64,000 bases of DNA from Saprospiraceae bacterium. Lineage in GTDB: Bacteria; Bacteroidota; Bacteroidia; Chitinophagales; Saprospiraceae. Under the pieces are notes generated by a model. That model saw only the letters and a list, made by a program, of their open reading frames with translations. It ran no database searches and was not told the DNA's origin. The stretch spans positions 475,242 to 539,241 of the forward strand of contig JAHCHX010000003.1 in assembly GCA_026129545.1 (NCBI GenBank), given 5' to 3'. Position numbers and translations under genes: made by a program. Numbering within the stretch: the first letter of the stretch is position 1; the number at the start of each line of letters is the position of its first letter. Below, piece after piece: positions 59,527 to 64,000 of this stretch.

Positions 59527-60582
59527 TTACCATTTGAATTTCAATATCCGCCGCAGATACGCTCGCTGATTGATTTTTCCGAAATCAACGCGGCACAACG
59601 CGGAGACACCCGTGCTCAATCGGGTCTGAAGACTGTCAGGCTTTACAATGGCCGTCAGGACGGAGACTTGCCGATTGTCGAGCACCTCCACTCTGTTTCC
59701 CTTATAAAGCAGCTGAGCCGTGTAGCTGCGCTGCGTCTGCACGTCGGTCACGGTGAGCGTGGCCTGAGCATTGAGATAGGGCAAATACTCGGTCTTCACG
59801 GGGATTTGCACCACATATTCGCCCGCCTCCTCCACGATGAGCTGCTCGTCGGGGGGCAGGTTCACCGGCACTACCCAACCGGAAAAAGGCGAGCGCAACA
59901 CAAAGGCCAAGCCTTTCCGGCGCAGTATGTCCAAACGATTGCGCAGGCCGCGCAATTGCGCCTGCGTGACCCCCACTTGCTCGACCTTGATGCCCGTTCG
60001 CATATTTTCCAGATACTGACGGGCTATTTCGACCTGTATTCGGGCCAAATTATAGGCGTTTTCCGCCTCTTGATATTCGATGAACGCGATGAGTTGTTGT
60101 TCCCAAAGCGGTTTTTTTATGTTGAATATCTTCTCTTTCTGCACCAAGTCTTGCTCGGCAAAATGCAGGCGTCTTTCGGCCTCCTCCACAATAGGCGGCT
60201 TTTCGCCGGTGGTATCGGATTGCAGCTGCGCCCCGTACAGGGCGAGTTGCGCCTCTATTTGCTGAATTTCCTCGCTTTGCCGAATGGAATACATCCGCAC
60301 GACGGTGTCGCCGGCGGCGATGAATCGTTGGGGAGGCAGGTCGAAACGCAAGCCCGCGATGTCGCCTTGGTCAAATTGGTAGGCATCAATCTGGTGGGTC
60401 GCTCCGATGCGATGGTCGCGGACGATAGAAGTGATGCGCCCCGTGCGGTCTTGCAGCACTACCCACTCGCGGGCGGGATGGACACGCCCGATGCTCTCCG
60501 CCGTGAAGGGGATTTCGATAGGCAGCCAAAGCGCGGCCATTAAAACGCCGATAATGATTAACCCGCCAAGCAGCCGTTTCAA
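59527..60582 (-). CDS. HlyD-like periplasmic adaptor coupled to the VTC gene
   Basis: 351 residues. A single N-terminal membrane helix (LLGGLIIIGVLMAALWLPIEI) is followed by a beta part, a long coiled coil (about 105-215, EEIQQIEAQLALYGAQL ... RIQVEIARQYLENMR), and a second beta part (FVLRSPFSGWVVPVNLPPDEQLIVEEAGEYVVQIPVKTEYL), the layout of membrane-fusion proteins. No ABC, RND or TolC partner is beside it; instead it precedes VTC and DUF4956 with one base between stop and start. It could link a polyphosphate-making complex to the envelope. This link is inference from order only. Confidence 0.8.
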   Translation of the reverse strand: MKRLLGGLIIIGVLMAALWLPIEIPFTAESIGRVHPAREWVVLQDRTGRITSIVRDHRIGATHQIDAYQFDQGDIAGLRFDLPPQRFIAAGDTVVRMYSIRQSEEIQQIEAQLALYGAQLQSDTTGEKPPIVEEAERRLHFAEQDLVQKEKIFNIKKPLWEQQLIAFIEYQEAENAYNLARIQVEIARQYLENMRTGIKVEQVGVTQAQLRGLRNRLDILRRKGLAFVLRSPFSGWVVPVNLPPDEQLIVEEAGEYVVQIPVKTEYLPYLNAQATLTVTDVQTQRSYTAQLLYKGNRVEVLDNRQVSVLTAIVKPDSLQTRLSTGVSALCRVDFGKINQRAYLRRILKFKW

Positions 60583-60839
60583 ATCGCTGAAAGATGTGGT
60601 TGAAAAGTTAGGAAACAGAGGAGCCTTGCCGCGCCTTTTCGCTTGCCAACACCGCTGCCAACGTTGGGTTCAGATGCTCGACTGAATGACAGCGCGCAAT
60701 CACATTGAACACCGGCGGCAGCCCGCGCTACGATACGAGGTTTGCGGTTGGAGGGTTGCGGCAAGGCAGCCCCATAGCGAACGCAAGGTTACGGAGGAGA
60801 TTGGCAATACTCGAATAACAAGCGCACGAAATCCTTCAC

Positions 60840-61652
60840 CTACTTCTTTACACTTATCGAACGGGTAGGCCGTTGGCCTGCTTTCAGGAAATAAATCCCG
60901 TCGGGCAAGACCGTCAAATCAAGCGTGAGAGAGGTGCTCGATGCGTCGGCATCCGAAAAAAACACCTGCTTGCCTGTCGCGTCAGTCACTCTGAGCAGCC
61001 CCAATGGCTGGTCGGAACGGAGGGTGACATGGCCGGAGGTGGGGTTGGGGAAAATGCGCAGCGAGGCATCCGGGTATGGTTCAGCCGTGCCGACGGTCAG
61101 CGAGTTGGGCGCATTGAAGGTGCGCGGCATGAAAGTAAAATCGCCCGTGCCGTTGGGGTATCGTCCGAAGGTGGTGTCCACCTTTTGCGGGCCAAAAGAA
61201 AGGCTGTCAATCACGCCCCCCGCCCCATTGGAGAGCATGAGAAACTCGCCTTCGCCGCTGATTTTAAAATTGGCGTGCAAAGGGCCTTGGGCTTGGTCTT
61301 CGTCGCACCAGATGATGAGAAACCCGTTGGGCGCGATGGTGGTGCCTGCTGGGAAGGGCCATTTGGTGGGGTTGTCAGCCTTGTCGGTAAGATATACGCC
61401 ATCGAGACTGATAGGGATAGAAGTGTTGTTGTAAAGTTCGAGCCAGTCATCGTGCTGCCCGGCCTCGTCCGTTTCGGCATTTTGGTTGAGCGCCAAAAAT
61501 TCATTGATGACCACGTCGCCTGCTTGCAGGGAAACAGCAGGGGGAGCCAGTCGCGCGAAATCAAAATCCACCCGCTTGATGCGCAGGTCGTGTTGCGCGG
61601 CCACGCTCCATGCGAACAAGCAGGCCAGATAAAAAACGAGGACAAATCTCAT
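60840..61652 (-). CDS. Lamin-tail-domain surface protein with T9SS type A sorting domain
   Basis: 270 residues from MRFVLVFYLACLFAWSVAAQ (signal peptide). The segment VVINEFLALNQNAETDEAGQHDDWLELYNNTSIPISLDGVYLTDKADNPTKWPFP is a bacterial lamin tail domain (LTD). It ends with a type A sorting domain (IFPNPTSGHVTLRSDQPLGLLRVTDATGKQVFF ... SISVKK). Bacterial LTD domains occur on secreted proteins, often with CotH kinases, which in turn are found near VTC/DUF4956 genes. No CotH domain is visible here. The gene is upstream of the HlyD-like gene on the same strand with 257 bases between. Nothing further is seen in that gap. Confidence 0.82.
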   Translation of the reverse strand: MRFVLVFYLACLFAWSVAAQHDLRIKRVDFDFARLAPPAVSLQAGDVVINEFLALNQNAETDEAGQHDDWLELYNNTSIPISLDGVYLTDKADNPTKWPFPAGTTIAPNGFLIIWCDEDQAQGPLHANFKISGEGEFLMLSNGAGGVIDSLSFGPQKVDTTFGRYPNGTGDFTFMPRTFNAPNSLTVGTAEPYPDASLRIFPNPTSGHVTLRSDQPLGLLRVTDATGKQVFFSDADASSTSLTLDLTVLPDGIYFLKAGQRPTRSISVKK

Positions 61653-61817
61653 GGCAAACCAATTTTTTGTCGCCCACAGCAAGGAGGGCCAAGTCAAACT
61701 ATATGAAGAGTTGCTGCGGCGAACCTACTCATTTGACTTGGAAACACAATTTTTTCATGCCACTTGTGCCAAAATTTTCCATAACATACCGCAGGAAAGC
61801 GGTTCTTTGCCCACACT

Positions 61818-62267
61818 ATGTTTTCCGCATTTTCCGACACGAATTTTATGCGACAAGCCCTCGCCGAGGCGCAAAAGGCGCTTGAAGCCGACGAGGTGCC
61901 AGTGGGCGCGGTCATCGTGTGCGACAACCGCATCATCGCTCGCGCCCACAACCAAACCGAGATGCTGACCGACGTGACCGCTCACGCCGAGATATTGGCC
62001 ATCACTGCCGCCGCCAGCCATTTGGGAAGCAAATACCTGCCCGATTGCACGCTTTTCGTCACTTTGGAACCCTGCGTGATGTGCGCCGGCGCACTGGCTT
62101 GGGCGCAAATTGGCCGCATCGTGTACGGCGCTTCCGACGACAAGCGCGGCTTCATGCTGCACGGGGGCAAGAGTCTCCTGCACCCCAAAACACGTTTGGA
62201 GATGGGTATTTTGGAGGAGGAGTGCGCGACGTTGGTAAGGGATTTTTTTCGGAAAAAGCGTGGGTGA
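61818..62267 (+). CDS. tadA: tRNA-specific adenosine deaminase TadA
   Basis: 149 residues. The zinc deaminase motifs are TAHAEILAI (HAE with the proton-shuttling glutamate) and LEPCVMCAGALAWAQIGRIVYGASDDKRG (PCxxC). The DDKRG and HPKTRLEMGILEEECATLVRDFF tail is typical of TadA, which converts A34 to inosine in tRNA-Arg(ACG). Length fits. The start is the ATG at 61818; MRQALAEAQ ten codons later is a possible alternative. Divergent from the lamin-tail gene. Confidence 0.92.
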   Translation: MFSAFSDTNFMRQALAEAQKALEADEVPVGAVIVCDNRIIARAHNQTEMLTDVTAHAEILAITAAASHLGSKYLPDCTLFVTLEPCVMCAGALAWAQIGRIVYGASDDKRGFMLHGGKSLLHPKTRLEMGILEEECATLVRDFFRKKRG

Positions 62268-62420
62268 AAAAAGGGGTTCTGGCTGCACTTTTCTTTGTCC
62301 TGTTTGTAAACATCCACACCACCACTTCCCTCCTATTTTTTCATAAAAATCTCCCCCGTGCAACATCTTTGCTGATGGGTGGTCTTTCACCCAGTTTTTC
62401 ACCAAACATAATGTTGAGTC

Positions 62421-63905
62421 ATGAAACATCTCTCCTTCCTACATGTCGGCAGCGTGTCCATGCTGCTCCTTTTTTCCTGCGCGACACTTTCAGCACAAGA
62501 ACGAACGGCTCCTAAGGATGCCTACCTCTTCGTCAACAAGGCAAACAAATCAGGGTATCAATTCACGCACCAAGACTTCAAAACACAGCGCAGCCCTTGC
62601 AAAGTGTTCATCGGCGTGGGAACCAGCACGGTGGCGGGCGGCCTGAAGGTGGATTACACCGTGGACGACACACCGGCCAGCATCGCCGGCGTTCTGCCCG
62701 GCGATGTGATAACGGCTTTGGATGGCACGCCCGTCAGCACTCAATCGGAACTCGTGCGCGAGCGCGACAAGCACCTGCAAGGCGAGGCGTTCACCCTGAC
62801 GCTCCTCCGCGACGGGAAGGAGATGCGCATCAACGCTCGCTTCAAAGAGTGCAGCCAAGAGGAGCTCGAAGCGGCGCGTCTGCACCAAGAATTGTTGGAT
62901 GTCAGGATGGCCGAAATGGAAGAGCGGATGGAGGAGATGCGTGCGCGCATGGCCGAGCAATTCGCCAAGATGGAAGTGAAGGAGCGCCCGATTCTGGGGG
63001 TGTATGAAGACACGGATGTGAGCAGGCAGGGCATGGTCGTCAAAAGCGTCATTCGAGGCAAGGGCGCCGAGGCGGCGGGGCTTCGGGGCGGCGACGTAGT
63101 CGTGAACGTGGGTGGGAAGCCAGTGACGGGCGGTGGCACCTTGCGCACGGCCTTGGCCGCTTACCAGCCCGGCGACCGCGTCACGGTGGTTTTTTTGCGC
63201 GATGGCGACACTATCCAAACTGAACTGACCCTCAGCGGCGACCGCAGCTACTACAGCTTCAAGACGGAGCGCGACCCTTGCAAGGTGTTCATCGGCATCT
63301 ACACCAGCGACCACGCCATTGACGGACGCGGCGCACGGGTGACGGGCGTGATTGACGACACGCCTGCCAAAGAGGGCGGCGTGCAACCCGGTGATGTGAT
63401 TCTGGCGCTCGACGGTCAGCCCGTCAACTCGCATACCGAACTGCTCCGCGAACGCGACAAACGCCAACCCGGCGACGCTTTTCGTCTGACGGTGCTGCGC
63501 GACGGTTCGACGTTCGACATTGACGCGACGTTCAAATCTTGCACCACTCCCACCGCTCAGCCTAAAGAGGAAAAAGTGGAGGTTTTGGTCGAGGATGTCA
63601 AGGCGGATGACAACAAAGGCGTCTCCACACAGTCGCCCCTGCTCGAATCGGCCACCTTGGAGGCATATCCCAACCCGACGGTGGGGCCGCTCAATATCCG
63701 CTTCGATGCAGAAGCCGTTCCGACGACACTGCGTATCATGGATGCCTCTGGCAAGGTGGTGTACGACCGCGCACTCAACCAATTCAGCGGTTCTTTCAAT
63801 GAGCGCATCAATTTGTTTGGCAACACGCCCGGCATTTATGTGCTGACCGCGCAACAAGGCTCCAAGGTCATTTCCAAAAAAATCGTCTTGATGCCGCAGG
63901 CGTGA
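62421..63905 (+). CDS. Triple-PDZ secreted protein with T9SS type A sorting domain
   Basis: 494 residues with a signal peptide (MKHLSFLHVGSVSMLLLFSCATLSAQ). Three PDZ domains are visible: about 50-150 (VDDTPASIAGVLPGDVITALDGTPV), about 190-280 (VIRGKGAEAAGLRGGDVVVNVGGKPV) and about 285-375 (VIDDTPAKEGGVQPGDVILALDGQPV). The first and third are near duplicates that both open with an S/DPCKVFIG segment and close with FK-C. An acidic methionine-rich coiled coil (MAEMEERMEEMRARMAE) separates the first two. The end (YPNPTVGPLNIRFD ... SKKIVLMPQA) is a type A sorting domain. No protease domain is present, so it probably acts as a surface scaffold or binding protein. Confidence 0.85.
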   Translation: MKHLSFLHVGSVSMLLLFSCATLSAQERTAPKDAYLFVNKANKSGYQFTHQDFKTQRSPCKVFIGVGTSTVAGGLKVDYTVDDTPASIAGVLPGDVITALDGTPVSTQSELVRERDKHLQGEAFTLTLLRDGKEMRINARFKECSQEELEAARLHQELLDVRMAEMEERMEEMRARMAEQFAKMEVKERPILGVYEDTDVSRQGMVVKSVIRGKGAEAAGLRGGDVVVNVGGKPVTGGGTLRTALAAYQPGDRVTVVFLRDGDTIQTELTLSGDRSYYSFKTERDPCKVFIGIYTSDHAIDGRGARVTGVIDDTPAKEGGVQPGDVILALDGQPVNSHTELLRERDKRQPGDAFRLTVLRDGSTFDIDATFKSCTTPTAQPKEEKVEVLVEDVKADDNKGVSTQSPLLESATLEAYPNPTVGPLNIRFDAEAVPTTLRIMDASGKVVYDRALNQFSGSFNERINLFGNTPGIYVLTAQQGSKVISKKIVLMPQA

Positions 63906-64000
63906 GGATGGGTTTGGGGGTTTGAAGGTTTCGGTTTTTGGGGGGGGGGGGGTTTTTTTTTTTTTTTTTAAAATTAAAAACAAAAAAGGACCCCCCCCAC
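63906..64000. other. Low-complexity window end (probable assembly edge)
   Basis: After the PDZ gene the sequence degrades into runs of about 13 G, about 19 T, mixed A and then eight C. Such consecutive homopolymers are unlike anything else in the window and look like a contig-end artefact. No feature can be called here. Confidence 0.6.

Noticed and set aside
61651..61817. Small plus-strand open frame starting MANQFFVAHSKEG
   Set aside because: Overlaps the divergent start of the lamin-tail gene and runs out of frame into tadA; no family match and likely chance.

Overview
The window looks like a chromosomal contig end from a Bacteroidota bacterium of the Saprospiraceae/Saprospirales type. This is inferred from gene families: type IX secretion (T9SS) C-terminal sorting domains of types A and B, a PorP/SprF outer-membrane protein, very long HYR-repeat surface proteins, SprB-type repeats, DUF4956/VTC proteins, and TAnnTTTG promoter boxes with almost no Shine-Dalgarno sites. 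I see no rRNA, tRNA, CRISPR array, transposase or phage gene. The last ~60 bases are homopolymer runs and look like an assembly edge.

Bases 1-8,800: end of an unknown gene, a secreted aspartyl protease/PDZ protein, an SLC13 carboxylate transporter, a bacilliredoxin-like protein, an aldo/keto reductase and a 2[4Fe-4S] ferredoxin. These are followed by an OmpA/PD40/SPOR envelope protein and a PorP/SprF protein.

Bases 8,855-22,308: two giant HYR-repeat surface proteins on the minus strand. One has three cohesin-like domains and a type B sorting domain. The other has two cohesin-like domains, a dockerin-like domain, an SprB repeat and a type A sorting domain. With porP/sprF and ompA downstream they form a candidate T9SS cell-surface module.

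Bases 23,000-28,700: CorA transporter, outer-membrane barrel, gamma-carbonic-anhydrase-like protein, VanZ, MscS, an orphan histidine kinase and a TrpR-like protein.

Bases 28,759-40,267: a TetR-controlled export operon (tetR, DUF4260, tolC, hlyD, two ABC ATPases, two ABC-2 permeases). Its layout recalls cecR-ybhGFSR of enterobacteria. It is broken up by inserted genes: a GxxExxY nuclease-like gene bounded by 42-bp inverted repeats, an antisense Uma2-type gene, two secreted proteins and a small methyltransferase-like membrane protein. Two matching palindromes bracket the tetR promoter.

Bases 40,499-48,000: HD phosphohydrolase, a protein of 23-residue repeats ending in a peptidoglycan-binding domain, a Gfo/Idh/MocA oxidoreductase, a secreted unknown and a GH3-family acyl-acid-amido synthetase.

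Bases 48,467-55,125: four tandem paralogues of secreted leucine-rich (receptor-L-like) proteins with type A sorting domains. The remainder holds an FtsX/MacB-type permease; a cluster of DUF4956, VTC polyphosphate polymerase domain, HlyD-like and lamin-tail-domain proteins; the tRNA adenosine deaminase tadA; and a triple-PDZ T9SS cargo protein.

A heptamer tandem repeat (CGATTTR) forms three arrays (28.3, 47.7 and 58.5 kb) plus a remnant at 25.5 kb, and several other hairpins and dispersed repeats occupy the intergenic spaces. All functional calls rest on reading motifs by eye; no searches were run.
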